From an archaeon GW2011_AR5 (GTDB lineage Archaea > Aenigmatarchaeota > Aenigmatarchaeia > GW2011-AR5), in assembly GCA_000806115.1 (NCBI GenBank), contig JWKQ01000002.1:320815-384814 (forward strand): 64,000 nt of DNA, written 5' to 3'. Below, piece by piece: positions 24,727-33,697 of this stretch. The position numbers and the translations under genes were made by a program. Each line of letters starts with the position of its first letter. The stretch's first letter is position 1. The notes below the pieces were generated by a model, which saw only the letters and a program-made list of their open reading frames with translations, was not told where the DNA came from and did not search any database.

Positions 24727-25794
24727 GTGAGTTATATGCAAATACCGATTATCAACAACGCAATGGATGAAAATAAGAGCGCCTGCCAGTCGGGGTGCAA
24801 TGCCATTCCTGAAGGTTTTGTGGACGTGCCTGCGGAGTTGAATAGCCAGATTGATAAAAAATTCGAATTTATGCGCCAGAAAACCACGCAGATGGGGTAT
24901 CGTTTCGTGGGTAAGCACAGTGCAATAAAAGTTTGCCACTGGACTAAGGAAAGTATACGCGGGAAAAATGCCTGCTACAAGAATAAATTCTATGGCATAG
25001 GGTCAAACCAGTGTGTCCAGATGTCTCCGGCGATGCTGACATGTACTTTCAATTGCAGGTTTTGCTGGCGTAACTTTGACTATATTCTTCCAAGGGAAAA
25101 AGAAGAATGGGATAATCCAAGGCAGATACTCGATGGCTGCATAGACGCGCAAGTGGAAATTTTGCAGGGATTCTATGGAAATCCAAATGCCGATCGCGAT
25201 AAGCTCGACAAGGCAATGATTCCGCAGCACGTCGCTATCTCATTGTCCGGGGAGCCTACTCTCTACCCTCATCTGCCTGAATTCATAGATGAAATAATGG
25301 GTAGAAAAATGACTTCCTTTTTGGTTAGCAATGGTACGAGGCCCCAGATGGTCGAAAAATTGCTGCAGCATCAACCAACAAATCTCTATATTTCATTCTA
25401 TGGGACAAATCCGGAGATGTACAGGAAGGCGGCAGTTCCAATGGAAAATAACTTCTGGGAAAACGTAAACCAGTCTTTGAAAATGCTTGGCAAGTTTGAT
25501 TGCAGCACTGTCGTTCGTCTTACATTAGCCAAAGGCCTGAATTTCACAGACCCGAAAGGCTACGCCCAAATAATAGACGGTACAGGAGCCAAATTTATCG
25601 AAGTTAAGGGTTACATGGCAGTAGGCGGGTCAAGGAAATCGATGAAATACGAGGATATGCCTCTGCACTCGGAAATCCGGGAGTTCGCGGCGAAGATAGA
25701 GAGCAACTCGGGATACAGGATAATAAGCGAGAAGCCCGACTCGCGGGTTGTCCTGCTTTCCAGAGAAGGCAAGAATTTTGTCGGGATTGATTAG
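24727..25794 (+). CDS. taw1: tRNA 4-demethylwyosine synthase Taw1 (radical SAM)
   Basis: 355 residues. The radical-SAM cluster motif is CTFNCRFCW (about 99-107). The second iron-sulphur cluster of Taw1 is indicated by CHWTKESIRGKNACYKNKFYG and by the GIGSNQCVQMSP block. It condenses N1-methylguanosine-37 with pyruvate carbons to make the tricyclic 4-demethylwyosine, between the Trm5 and Taw2 steps. GTG 24727 lies at leaderless distance from the TATA box; ATG 24736 is an alternative. Confidence 0.95.
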   Translation: MSYMQIPIINNAMDENKSACQSGCNAIPEGFVDVPAELNSQIDKKFEFMRQKTTQMGYRFVGKHSAIKVCHWTKESIRGKNACYKNKFYGIGSNQCVQMSPAMLTCTFNCRFCWRNFDYILPREKEEWDNPRQILDGCIDAQVEILQGFYGNPNADRDKLDKAMIPQHVAISLSGEPTLYPHLPEFIDEIMGRKMTSFLVSNGTRPQMVEKLLQHQPTNLYISFYGTNPEMYRKAAVPMENNFWENVNQSLKMLGKFDCSTVVRLTLAKGLNFTDPKGYAQIIDGTGAKFIEVKGYMAVGGSRKSMKYEDMPLHSEIREFAAKIESNSGYRIISEKPDSRVVLLSREGKNFVGID

Positions 25795-26312
25795 TTTTCT
25801 TCGACCTTTTTGCCGCGTTCCTGTGGCACGACTCGGATTTTCGCTCTGCTGAATTTCTTTTCCAGTTCCTTTCCGTCAAAATATTCGTGCAGAAAAATAG
25901 CCAGCGCAGCAACTTCGCTGTGCGGCTGGCTGGTTACCGCAATATTGGCGTCTGCCAGCGCATAAATTTCAGGCGGCACCTTCTCCCCGCCTATGACGAC
26001 CAGCACGTTCGTCTTTTTCCGCAGAGCCTTGATTTTGCTCTGCACAAGCTCGCCGTACATAGTAAGATGCACTATAGAGAATTTCTTCTGCTTATAATCC
26101 TTTATGACTTTCTTCCAGTCTTTCTCGTAGCTTGCAGCGAAGCCGCCGCCCCATTTCGCCGCGACCTCTTCTATACTCTTGATGACTTCCGTGTCCTGCT
26201 CGCCTGTGTATATTATTCTGTCGGCGCCCAGCGCGCGCGAGACGAGCCCGCAGTGCGTCGATATGCGCTGGTCTCTTCCCAGGCGATGGCCCAAACGGAG
26301 TACTGCTAGCAT
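25791..26312 (-). CDS. tRNA (cytidine56-2'-O)-methyltransferase aTrm56
   Basis: 173 residues. VLRLGHRLGRDQRISTHCGLVSRALGAD opens the protein, the hallmark of archaeal Trm56 (SPOUT/trefoil-knot fold, COG1303). LVVIGGEKVPPEIYALADANIAVTSQPHSEVAALAIFLHEYF forms the knotted SAM-binding end. It methylates the ribose of C56 in the T-loop of most archaeal tRNAs. The stop overlaps convergent taw1 by 4 bases. Confidence 0.95.
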   Translation of the reverse strand: MLAVLRLGHRLGRDQRISTHCGLVSRALGADRIIYTGEQDTEVIKSIEEVAAKWGGGFAASYEKDWKKVIKDYKQKKFSIVHLTMYGELVQSKIKALRKKTNVLVVIGGEKVPPEIYALADANIAVTSQPHSEVAALAIFLHEYFDGKELEKKFSRAKIRVVPQERGKKVEEN

Positions 26313-26375
26313 ATAAGACTTATGGTTCTTCCGGCTTAAAAATCGATTTTTATATCTTGCATATAATTTCTCATA

Positions 26376-27809
26376 GTGTGTGGCATAGCGGCTGTTTATA
26401 ATCCGGCTAATCCTATTGTTCGAGAACTTTACGAATTAGGCATGGCTCTGCAGCACCGCGGCGAGGAATCTGCCGGAATAGCTGTTTCCATGGACGGCGA
26501 TCTTTTCGTTTACAAGGACCGCGGGCACGTGGACGACGTTTTTCACGGGCTTGGAAAGGCGAGCTTCAACAGCTATGCAGGAATTGTGCATACACGCTAC
26601 TCAACGACGGGATTATCCGGCAGGAAGAATGCCCAGCCGATAAGGGTTGGAAAAGTCGCGCTGGGACATAACGGAAATCTTGTCAATACAGATGAATTGC
26701 GCCAGATGTTTGGAGAACGGTACGATTTCGACACTACAACGGACTCTGAACTGATTGCGTGCATTTTTGACGAAGCCCCTGATATGCCGACAGGCGCCGA
26801 AACAGCAAGCCGGTTATGCAAAGGTTCTTACAATCTTGTATTGCTGAATAACCGCGGCGAACTCGGGGTTTTCAGGGACCCGTCAGGGAATCATCCGATT
26901 TCCGTGGGCTTCAAGGGCGGTGCACTTTATGCGGCTTCCGAGGACTTCGCTTTCCAGCACCTTGATCTTGACGGATATAGGGAAATGGAGCCTGGCGAGC
27001 TGATTGTTTTTTCAAAAGGCATGAACAGCGAGGCTGTAGTAATGGAACCTCCCGGAATTGTTATTGGCAGAGACTTGCCGAAAAGAATCTGCGCGTTCGA
27101 AGGAAAATATTTTATGATGCCGGGTTCTACCCTGAACGGCAAAAATGTTTATGAAGTGAGAAGGGAAGTTGGCAGGCAGCTTGCAAAACGCTTTCCGGTT
27201 GACGCGGATATAGTAGTGCCCATCCCGGACTCCGGCATACCTTATGGACTCGGTTACAGCGAGCAGTCTGGCATACCATTCGAGCCCGGCGGGCTGATTA
27301 AAAACAGGTATGTCAGGAGAACCTATACGTCTCCGGAAGGGAAGGATATGGACACGCCAAGAATAATTCAGCTTACGCGCCGCGAACTTTCGAAATTGAA
27401 ACTTTCCGCCACGCGATATTATGTTGAGGGCAAGCGCGTAGTTCTGACTGAAGATTCCATTGTCCGCGGAAATGTCAGTCCTATAACAATCCAGATCCTG
27501 AGGGATGCTGGCGCACGCGAGGTTCATATGCGTATCGGGTTCCCGCCTGTTAGGTTCCCGTGTTTTACCGGACTGGATCACGCCGAGAGAAGAAAACTGA
27601 TAGCTGCGCCGTTTGATGACCCCATAGAAGCCGGTGATTATGTCGCGAAAAAAATAGGCGCCGACAGCGTCAGGTACATACCGCAGCAGACTTCCCGCGA
27701 AATATTGAGCGATAGTGATAATTTGTGTTTTGCATGTGTTGACGGGGATTATTGGACCGAAATACCCGATACGGAACAGTTTAGGAACGCGCTCAAGATT
27801 GGTGTTTAA
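26376..27809 (+). CDS. purF: amidophosphoribosyltransferase PurF
   Basis: 477 residues starting from GTG (V/M-CGIAAVYNP), so the nucleophile Cys is exposed after Met removal. The N-terminal class II glutaminase has LQHRGEESAGI, HTRYSTTG and HNGNLVN. The C-terminal phosphoribosyltransferase carries the PRPP loop VLTEDSIVRGN (usually VDDSIVRG; Glu-Asp here). It makes 5-phosphoribosylamine, the first step of purine synthesis. Cysteines near the end (LCFACVDG) match the family. A TATA-like atttttatat stretch precedes the start. Its end overlaps the convergent aminotransferase by 17 bases. Confidence 0.94.
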   Translation: MCGIAAVYNPANPIVRELYELGMALQHRGEESAGIAVSMDGDLFVYKDRGHVDDVFHGLGKASFNSYAGIVHTRYSTTGLSGRKNAQPIRVGKVALGHNGNLVNTDELRQMFGERYDFDTTTDSELIACIFDEAPDMPTGAETASRLCKGSYNLVLLNNRGELGVFRDPSGNHPISVGFKGGALYAASEDFAFQHLDLDGYREMEPGELIVFSKGMNSEAVVMEPPGIVIGRDLPKRICAFEGKYFMMPGSTLNGKNVYEVRREVGRQLAKRFPVDADIVVPIPDSGIPYGLGYSEQSGIPFEPGGLIKNRYVRRTYTSPEGKDMDTPRIIQLTRRELSKLKLSATRYYVEGKRVVLTEDSIVRGNVSPITIQILRDAGAREVHMRIGFPPVRFPCFTGLDHAERRKLIAAPFDDPIEAGDYVAKKIGADSVRYIPQQTSREILSDSDNLCFACVDGDYWTEIPDTEQFRNALKIGV

Positions 27810-28971
27810 CCCGTTTTACGAAGCTCTCGATCTTGTCGAGCGCCTCATTCAGCACAGGCTCGCTAGGCAGATATACCAGCCGGAAATGCTTGTCCATGTC
27901 AAAGCCGCTGCCATAAACGGTCGCGACACCTTCCTCTTCCAGCAGCTTCGTGCAGAATTGTTTGTCTTCCATGTTCAGGCTGATTTTCGGGAACGCGTAG
28001 AATGCGGCCGCAGGCTTGGCTAAGCTGAGCCCTTCCATCTCATTGATTCGTCTGAATGTTATGTCTCTTCTTGTTTTCAGTTTCTTGACTGCTTCTTTCA
28101 CATGTTTCCTGTTGCCTTCGAGCGCGGCTTTGATTGCGTACTGCTGCGGCGTCGATGCGCATAGGCGTGCGCGAGCCAGCTGGAACAGCGCGTCCCTTGC
28201 TGATTTAATTTCACCAGATACATCCTTTATCGCCACCCATCCGGTGCGCCAGCCCGGAGCCAGAAAATTCTTTGCCAGTCCGTTGAATGTTATCACGGGC
28301 ACTTCCTTGGACAGCGCAGCCGTGTGGTACATCTTCCCTTCGAGTATCAGTTCGTCGTAAATCTCGTCGGAGAATATAGCAAGATTATGCTGACCGGCTA
28401 AGTTGATCAGGTCCTTGAGGGTTTGCTTGTCGTAAACGCCGCCTGTGGGGTTGTTCGGGTTTATCACCACGATTGCCTTTGTATTGCTGTCAATGTTCTT
28501 CTCAATGTCGCTTATGTCCAGGTTCCAGTTTGCCTCTTCATTGAGCGTGTAGAATTTCTGGTTCACGCCGTAGAGGTTCATGTAGGCGCTGTAAACGGGA
28601 TAAGACGGCCTGGGGATGAGCACGTTGTCGCCGGGATTAAAGAAAGCCGCGATGCACATGCCTATGGCTTCGGACACACCAAAGCTTATGAGTATGTCGC
28701 TATTGAGCACGTTCACGTCCTTCGAGCGGTAGAAGTCGGCTATCGCATCCACCGCCTCTTCCTCTCCCGCGCTGTCCGCATAATAATTCTTGTTCTGTTT
28801 CATCGCTTTTGTCACGGCAGAAATGAGGTGCGGAGGCGTCCTGAAGTCAAACTTGTTCGGGTCGCCGATATTAAGAGAAATAACTTTCTTTTTTTTGGCT
28901 ATCTGCTTAGCCAGGACAGCTATGTCACGTATCGCATACCTGACGTTCTTCGTCCTTTCTGCAGCTTCCAT
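27793..28971 (-). CDS. class I/II PLP-dependent aminotransferase (alanine/aspartate type)
   Basis: 392 residues. The PLP lysine lies in TFNGLAKNFLAPGWRTGW, preceded by the NPNNPTGGVYDKQTL substrate/PLP motif and the SDEIYDELI aspartate. The N-terminus VISLNIGDPNKFDFRTPPHL is typical of archaeal alanine/aspartate aminotransferases of the AlaT/AspC group. Exact amino-acid specificity is not readable. Monocistronic on the minus strand. Confidence 0.93.
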   Translation of the reverse strand: MEAAERTKNVRYAIRDIAVLAKQIAKKKKVISLNIGDPNKFDFRTPPHLISAVTKAMKQNKNYYADSAGEEEAVDAIADFYRSKDVNVLNSDILISFGVSEAIGMCIAAFFNPGDNVLIPRPSYPVYSAYMNLYGVNQKFYTLNEEANWNLDISDIEKNIDSNTKAIVVINPNNPTGGVYDKQTLKDLINLAGQHNLAIFSDEIYDELILEGKMYHTAALSKEVPVITFNGLAKNFLAPGWRTGWVAIKDVSGEIKSARDALFQLARARLCASTPQQYAIKAALEGNRKHVKEAVKKLKTRRDITFRRINEMEGLSLAKPAAAFYAFPKISLNMEDKQFCTKLLEEEGVATVYGSGFDMDKHFRLVYLPSEPVLNEALDKIESFVKRVKHQS

Positions 28972-29011
28972 GATTATAGTTGATATAGGAATAATTTAAA
29001 AAGAAGAAAAA

Positions 29012-29115
29012 TAGCCCTGAGCAGATTCGAATCCAGCAGTTCCAACCTTCCGATTGCAACTTCTGCTGTCAACGGGTTCAAAGCCCGCTATGCTTGACCG
29101 CTACACCACAGGGCT
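29012..29115 (-). tRNA. tRNA-Gln (anticodon TTG) with an intron in the T-arm
   Basis: 104 bases. Acceptor AGCCCTG/CAGGGCT with discriminator A and 8-9 TG match archaeal tRNA-Gln. D-arm GTGT-AGCGGTCAA-GCAT. Anticodon stem-loop GCGGG-CTTTGAA-CCCGT gives anticodon TTG. The T-stem arms AGCAG and CTGCT are separated by 31 extra bases plus a normal TTCGAAT loop; removing about 29032-29062 leaves a 73-base standard tRNA with the junction at the T-stem/T-loop border (53/54). The intron contains CTGCTG, able to pair with the CAGCAG exon arm. Confidence 0.82.
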
Positions 29116-29174
29116 ATGGGCTGATTATCTAAATTTCCCCCCAAACTTAAATACCGTGTTCCAATAAAGGATTT

Positions 29175-29876
29175 ATGAATAAGGAATTGGACTGGAGAAA
29201 GATTGATACAGTGCTTCTTGACATGGACGGGACGCTCATCGACCAGCATCATGAAGACGTCTTCTGGGAAGATATCCTGCCGGAAGCCTATGCAAAGAAG
29301 AACAAAATGACGCTTGAAGAAGCCAGGAAGTTTCTTTTCAGGCTTTATGAAACAAAAGGACCCAAAAACATTGAATGGGGAAGCTCCCGGATGTGGGAAA
29401 AGGAGCTGAATGTGGGATTCCGCACGCTGAGGAGAAGGATGAAGCCGTACATTAAGCTCCACCCGCACACGCTAAAGTTCCTCAGGTTTCTCAATGATAA
29501 CGGGAAGAAAGTATATCTGGTGTCGGCTGCCGACCGCTTGGATGTGGACATAGAGGTGGCGCACACAAAAATCGGCAGGTATATTGATTCCATATTCACG
29601 ACATTCGACTTCGGAGCCACCAAGCATTATGCGATTTTCTGGAAACGCTTGCGTAGGAAAATAAGGTTCAACCCGGAAAGGACTATGCTCGCGGAAGACA
29701 ATGAAAATATAGCAAGGGTTGCGACGAAATTCGGCATAAAATACGTGGTTTTCAAGTCCATAGCAAGCTCGAAGAAGCCGCCTCATGCGCCGGAAGGGCT
29801 TTTTTGCGTGCGCCATTTTGACGAGCTATTGCCTGCAAACCGGGACACCAAGCTTAAAAGCAGACGTGCCAAGTAG
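29175..29876 (+). CDS. HAD-superfamily hydrolase
   Basis: 233 residues with HAD motif I LLDMDGTLID, motif II VYLVSAAD, a motif III lysine (GATKHYAIFWKRL) and motif IV MLAEDNENIARVA. The helical cap is in the C1 position (IEWGSSRMWEKELNVGF). The pattern resembles YrfG-type GMP/IMP 5'-nucleotidases, which would suit a purine context, but this is only a resemblance. The basic C-terminus (KLKSRRAK) is unusual. The tRNA-Gln lies divergently upstream. Confidence 0.85.
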   Translation: MNKELDWRKIDTVLLDMDGTLIDQHHEDVFWEDILPEAYAKKNKMTLEEARKFLFRLYETKGPKNIEWGSSRMWEKELNVGFRTLRRRMKPYIKLHPHTLKFLRFLNDNGKKVYLVSAADRLDVDIEVAHTKIGRYIDSIFTTFDFGATKHYAIFWKRLRRKIRFNPERTMLAEDNENIARVATKFGIKYVVFKSIASSKKPPHAPEGLFCVRHFDELLPANRDTKLKSRRAK

Positions 29877-29879
29877 ATT

Positions 29880-30050
29880 TGTGGTAACCATGCCAGGGGA
29901 ACGACTTACAGTCCGGAAGACTAACGCGCCAGCGTTTTTCGGTTAGTGAAAAGCATCGGTTAGCGATAGAGCTGTTTTTTAGGGGATATTCAATCAGGAT
30001 GATATCGTCCGAGATCGGAGTCCCAAGAAGTTCTGTTCACAGGTTTCTAA
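29880..30050. other. intergenic region with possible structured RNA
   Basis: About 170 non-coding bases before thrS. On the plus strand ACTAAC at about 29920 can pair with either of two GTTAG copies (about 29941 and 29963), and AGTC-cggaa-GACT, ATCG-gttag-CGAT and CCGA-ga-TCGG form short hairpins. No known RNA family is recognised. thrS itself seems to start leaderless from a TATA box at about 30055, so this is not its leader. Confidence 0.3.
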
Positions 30051-30051
30051 A

Positions 30052-30062
30052 ACATTTAAAAT
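30052..30062 (+). promoter_or_regulatory. TATA-like promoter of thrS
   Basis: acatttaaaat about 25 bases before ATG 30083: a clear example of the leaderless promoter spacing in this window. Confidence 0.5.
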
Positions 30063-30082
30063 CAGATAGGTAGGTAGAGAAT

Positions 30083-31768
30083 ATGAAAATATTGCTGACC
30101 CATGTCGACTACATTGAATACGAGGCGAAAAAGAAGGCAATCGAGGCAGCCGAGAATATCGAGCACGAAAAGGAGCGCGTGGAGGAATGTCTTGTCGCTT
30201 TCTGCTCCTCTGAGGAAGGGGATGACGAGTCAGTCATACAGAAGACTGCCGACGAGATAAGCAAGGTAGCCAGGCAGGTGAATACCAAAACCGTTGTGGT
30301 TTATCCATTCGTGCATCTTACTTCCAAGCCGGCGAAGCCGCAGGCTGCGCTCGACACCGTGAAGAAGATAGAGGAAATTCTGAAAAAAGATTACGAAACC
30401 CACCGCGCGCCCTTCGGCTGGTACAAGTCGTTTGAGCTGAAGTCAAAAGGGCATCCGCTTTCCGAGCTGTCGCGGGAAATAGTGCCCGGAAAGCAGGCGG
30501 AAATCAAGAAGGTCCAGCAGAAGATTGGGAAGCCTACGTTGCGCAGCGAAGCTCAGGTTGAGGAGTATTCAGAGCACGACCATCGCCGCATAGGCAAAGA
30601 CCTCGAGCTTTTCATGTTCCACGAAACCGCTCCCGGCATCCCCTACTGGCTGCCGAACGGGCTGATTGTGCTGAACAAGCTCATCGACTTCTGGAGGGAG
30701 GAGCACGCGAAGCGCGGCTACAAGGAGATTGCAGCGCCTCTAGTGAACAAGAGCGACTTATGGGTAACTTCAGGCCACTGGGACCATTACAAGGAGAACA
30801 TGTTCATCGCAGACATGGGGGACAACGAGATTTATGGCGTTAAGGCAATGAACTGCCCGAACGCGATGATAGTCTTCGGCTCCAAGACGCGAAGCTACAA
30901 GGATTTGCCGCTGAGGCTTTCTGACACCGATGTGCTTCACCGCTACGAGCTGTCCGGGACTCTTTCCGGTTTGCTCCGGGTGCGCGCTTTCAGGCAGGAC
31001 GATTCGCATAATTTCATCACGGAAGACCAGATAGAGGATGAGTATGAAAGGATACTGGAGATAGTCGAGCTGTTCTACGGTATATTTGGGATGTCTTACA
31101 AGTTCCGCCTCGGCACCAGGCCCGATTCGTTCATGGGCGACATAGAGACCTGGAACAAGGCGGAGGCGTCGCTCAGGAAAATCCTTGACGCAAAAGTGGG
31201 CAGTGGCAAGTATCTTGTCGCCGAAAAGGACGGGGCCTTCTACGGCCCGAAGATTGACATACTGATGAACGATGCGCTCGGCAGGGAATGGCAGATGGGC
31301 ACCATCCAGCTTGATTTCCAGATCCCCAAAAAATTCAACCTGAAGTATGTCGACAGCAGCGGCGAAGAGCGCACTCCGGTGGTCATACACCGCGTAATAT
31401 ACGGCGCGCTCGAGAGGTTCATCGGCATATTGCTGGAAAACTGCAAAGGGAATTTGCCTCTGTGGCTGTCCCCGGTGCAGGTGAAGGTATTGACGCTGAC
31501 CGACAGGAATATTGATGCGGCTGAGAAAATTCATAAGCAGCTCCTGAAGAACGGGATACGCAGCGAGCTCGATTCGAGGAACAACACCATACAGTACAAG
31601 ATTCGAGACGGCGAGCTTTGCAAGATTCCATACCTGCTGGTTATAGGCGACAAGGAAGAAGAAAGCAATACGCTGGCTGTGCGCCCGCGGGGAGCGAAGC
31701 CCCAGTTCGGCGTTAATCCCGAAGAGTTCCTTGCCAAGCTGCTGAAGGATATAGAAGCAAAGAAATAG
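30083..31768 (+). CDS. thrS: threonyl-tRNA synthetase, archaeal type
   Basis: 561 residues. Residues 1-about 140 are the archaea-specific D-aminoacyl-deacylase-like editing domain (MKILLTHVDYIEYE and VVVYPFVHLTSKPAKPQAAL), which removes mischarged serine. The class II core follows: ELFMFHETAPGIPYWLPNGL, motif 2 RYELSGTLSGLLRVRAFRQDD, motif 3 HRVIYGALERFIGILLE. The anticodon-binding domain is WLSPVQVKVLTLTD. Total length is below the usual 610-630, mainly from compact linkers. Confidence 0.97.
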   Translation: MKILLTHVDYIEYEAKKKAIEAAENIEHEKERVEECLVAFCSSEEGDDESVIQKTADEISKVARQVNTKTVVVYPFVHLTSKPAKPQAALDTVKKIEEILKKDYETHRAPFGWYKSFELKSKGHPLSELSREIVPGKQAEIKKVQQKIGKPTLRSEAQVEEYSEHDHRRIGKDLELFMFHETAPGIPYWLPNGLIVLNKLIDFWREEHAKRGYKEIAAPLVNKSDLWVTSGHWDHYKENMFIADMGDNEIYGVKAMNCPNAMIVFGSKTRSYKDLPLRLSDTDVLHRYELSGTLSGLLRVRAFRQDDSHNFITEDQIEDEYERILEIVELFYGIFGMSYKFRLGTRPDSFMGDIETWNKAEASLRKILDAKVGSGKYLVAEKDGAFYGPKIDILMNDALGREWQMGTIQLDFQIPKKFNLKYVDSSGEERTPVVIHRVIYGALERFIGILLENCKGNLPLWLSPVQVKVLTLTDRNIDAAEKIHKQLLKNGIRSELDSRNNTIQYKIRDGELCKIPYLLVIGDKEEESNTLAVRPRGAKPQFGVNPEEFLAKLLKDIEAKK

Positions 31769-31809
31769 CATTTTCTATAATATTTTAACCTGCTTGTCCA
31801 ATTCTATTC

Positions 31810-32541
31810 ATGGTATTCTCGGAGATGCTGGACGGCGTGGTGCAGTGGATTCTGGTGATGATCCAGGCGTACGGTCCTTACAGCGTTTTTGTCGCTGTGA
31901 TTCTTGAAGAAATTCTGATACCCATCCCGTCGCCTCTTGTCATAATGGGCGCCGGCTTTATCCTTATCCCCGCGCAGCTCGCTTTCTGGGACGCGATGCG
32001 CGAAATCTTTTTCATAATAGTAATTCCAGCGTCGATTGCCTCGACGATCGGCTCTTTTTTTACTTACGGCATCGGCTACTACGGAGGTAGACCGCTGATA
32101 ACCAAATTCCAGAGGTTTCTCGGGGTTAATTGGGTCGACATAGAAAAGCGCGAGAAACAGTTCGAGAAGGGCAGGAAAGTGTGGATCAGCATAGCAATCC
32201 TTCGTGCGATACCATTCTTTCCGATTGCCATCGTCTCCCTGACATCCGGTGTGCTGCGCCTGTCGTGGAAGAAGTACGCGCTTGCAACGTTCATAGGTTC
32301 CATACCGAGGACTTTCATCCTTGCGTTTGTCGGCTGGCGTCTGGGCTCGGCTTATATAACGTTTGCGAGCAGGCTGAGCGAGCTGGAGACGTTGATAGCG
32401 GTCGTAGTCATAGCGGCGATTGCTTATGCGCTGTACAGGTACCGCAACAGGTACATGCACCACGCGAAGCGGATATTGAAAACAGTAGAGGACAGATCCA
32501 AGATACAGTCCAGGATTGTACAAAATAAAAGGAAGAAATAA
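31810..32541 (+). CDS. DedA/SNARE-associated family membrane protein
   Basis: 243 residues with about five hydrophobic helices. The DedA elements are present: an early acidic re-entrant segment (AVILEEILIPIPSPLVIM), TYGIGYYGGRP, and the basic motif ...RAIPFFPIAIVSLTSGVLRLSWKKYALATFIGSIPRTF with conserved R, P and G. DedA proteins act as membrane transporters or phospholipid flippases, with undecaprenyl or polyprenyl phosphate suggested in bacteria; the archaeal role is open. Basic cytoplasmic tail. Confidence 0.85.
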   Translation: MVFSEMLDGVVQWILVMIQAYGPYSVFVAVILEEILIPIPSPLVIMGAGFILIPAQLAFWDAMREIFFIIVIPASIASTIGSFFTYGIGYYGGRPLITKFQRFLGVNWVDIEKREKQFEKGRKVWISIAILRAIPFFPIAIVSLTSGVLRLSWKKYALATFIGSIPRTFILAFVGWRLGSAYITFASRLSELETLIAVVVIAAIAYALYRYRNRYMHHAKRILKTVEDRSKIQSRIVQNKRKK

Positions 32542-32781
32542 TCAAAGCCGGGCTTTCTGCTTTCCCTTCATGGCATCCTGAAGCAGCCGTTCTGTTTCTG
32601 CATCAATGTAAGACGTGCTATCGAAACTGTCTTTCAGCGCCTTCAGGTCGTGCTCCTTCTTTTCGCGCACAGTCAGCAGGTTGAATATCTTGTCGTGAAG
32701 CTTCTTCAGTTGGGCATCTATTTGTTTTAGCTCGCTGTCCAGCCTCGCAGCCTCATGATGCATTTCATCTTCGAGAGACAT
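32542..32781 (-). CDS. small coiled-coil protein
   Basis: About 79 residues from ATG 32781 (a TTG at 32793 is also in frame; GGTG about 8 bases before the ATG favours the ATG). Almost all helical with heptads (LDSELKQIDAQLKKLHDKIFNLL) and a charged tail. It resembles prefoldin-like or structural coiled coils, but no family can be named. Confidence 0.5.
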   Translation of the reverse strand: MSLEDEMHHEAARLDSELKQIDAQLKKLHDKIFNLLTVREKKEHDLKALKDSFDSTSYIDAETERLLQDAMKGKQKARL

Positions 32782-32870
32782 TATAACACCCAAGCATGAT
32801 TGGTGTCAAGAAATAATACGGCTTTCTGTCATCCACGTACTAGATATATGGTTCGTTAGAATTCTTAAAA

Positions 32871-33686
32871 TTATCTGGTCATGTGTTCTGCTATTGCCTT
32901 TATCCATTCCGCCTGTAGCGCGGTTTCTGCGGATGTCTCGACTTTTATGTCGGCTCCGAAAGAGTTTCCGTCAAAATAAGGCAGGACAATGACGTAACGA
33001 CCCTCTTCGAGGACAATTTGGGGGTGTTTGTTGCGCACCGCTTCCGGCGGCCTCTTTACCCAGTGAACTCTGGATGCATACTCAACGCCGCTCAGTGCTT
33101 CAAGCTGTTTTCTGAATTCGTATGGCGTCTTGTGGTGACCGCCGAATACCTTTGCCCTGGCATTCCTTTTTCGCGGCATGACAGATTTAAGGAATCCCGG
33201 CAGCGCAGCTTTTTCGTGCGGGCTCATGTTCTTTATCGCCGAATAGCCGTTCGGTTCTCTATAACCTGATGCCTGCACCTCGAGAGTGGTTATTCTGTCA
33301 GCGGCACGCGACAATTCGCTCCTGGCACACTTGTTCTCCCTGTCAAGAGATATGTTTGCGCGTTCCATATCACAAAACGCAAGCCCTGTTTCTTGGATGT
33401 CGTTAATCGCCTGCATTCTTTCATCGTCAATGCGCTCCGACAGTTCGAATAATGAAGCGTACTGTTCATGGAGGGAGGCGTTTTGTTGCCTTTCATATTC
33501 CAGGATATTTCTGAAGCGCCGCCGCGCTGTATTGATTGCAGAAGCGTATCTTGACCTTTCCATCACCAGGGACTCATATCTGGCTTTTGTAAAATAATTT
33601 GTTCCGTCGCGCGTCCGCACTTCCCACGGAGAGAGAGGATGCCCTCGCAATGCCGCCTTGAAATAACCCACGAAACGGGATCTCAT
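32871..33686 (-). CDS. hypothetical coiled-coil protein
   Basis: 271 residues. N-terminal 35 residues are basic (RSRFVGYFKAALRGHPLSPWEVRTRDG), residues about 40-150 form a long coiled coil (ERQQNASLHEQYASLFELSERIDDERM), then a basic linker (PRKRNARAKVFGGHHKTPYEF) and a small mixed C-terminal domain ending in IKAIAEHMTR. No recognised catalytic motif. Minus strand, 11 bases downstream of elp3, so possibly in its operon. Confidence 0.6.
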   Translation of the reverse strand: MRSRFVGYFKAALRGHPLSPWEVRTRDGTNYFTKARYESLVMERSRYASAINTARRRFRNILEYERQQNASLHEQYASLFELSERIDDERMQAINDIQETGLAFCDMERANISLDRENKCARSELSRAADRITTLEVQASGYREPNGYSAIKNMSPHEKAALPGFLKSVMPRKRNARAKVFGGHHKTPYEFRKQLEALSGVEYASRVHWVKRPPEAVRNKHPQIVLEEGRYVIVLPYFDGNSFGADIKVETSAETALQAEWIKAIAEHMTR

Positions 33687-33697
33687 CTGAAAACGAT

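Noticed and set aside
29885-29960. Resemblance to SRP RNA helix 8 (tccggaag)
   Set aside because: Only a short string matches; the asymmetric loop and GAGCAG strand of SRP RNA are absent.
30770-31771. 333-residue minus-strand frame
   Set aside because: Shadow of thrS on the opposite strand; no independent support.
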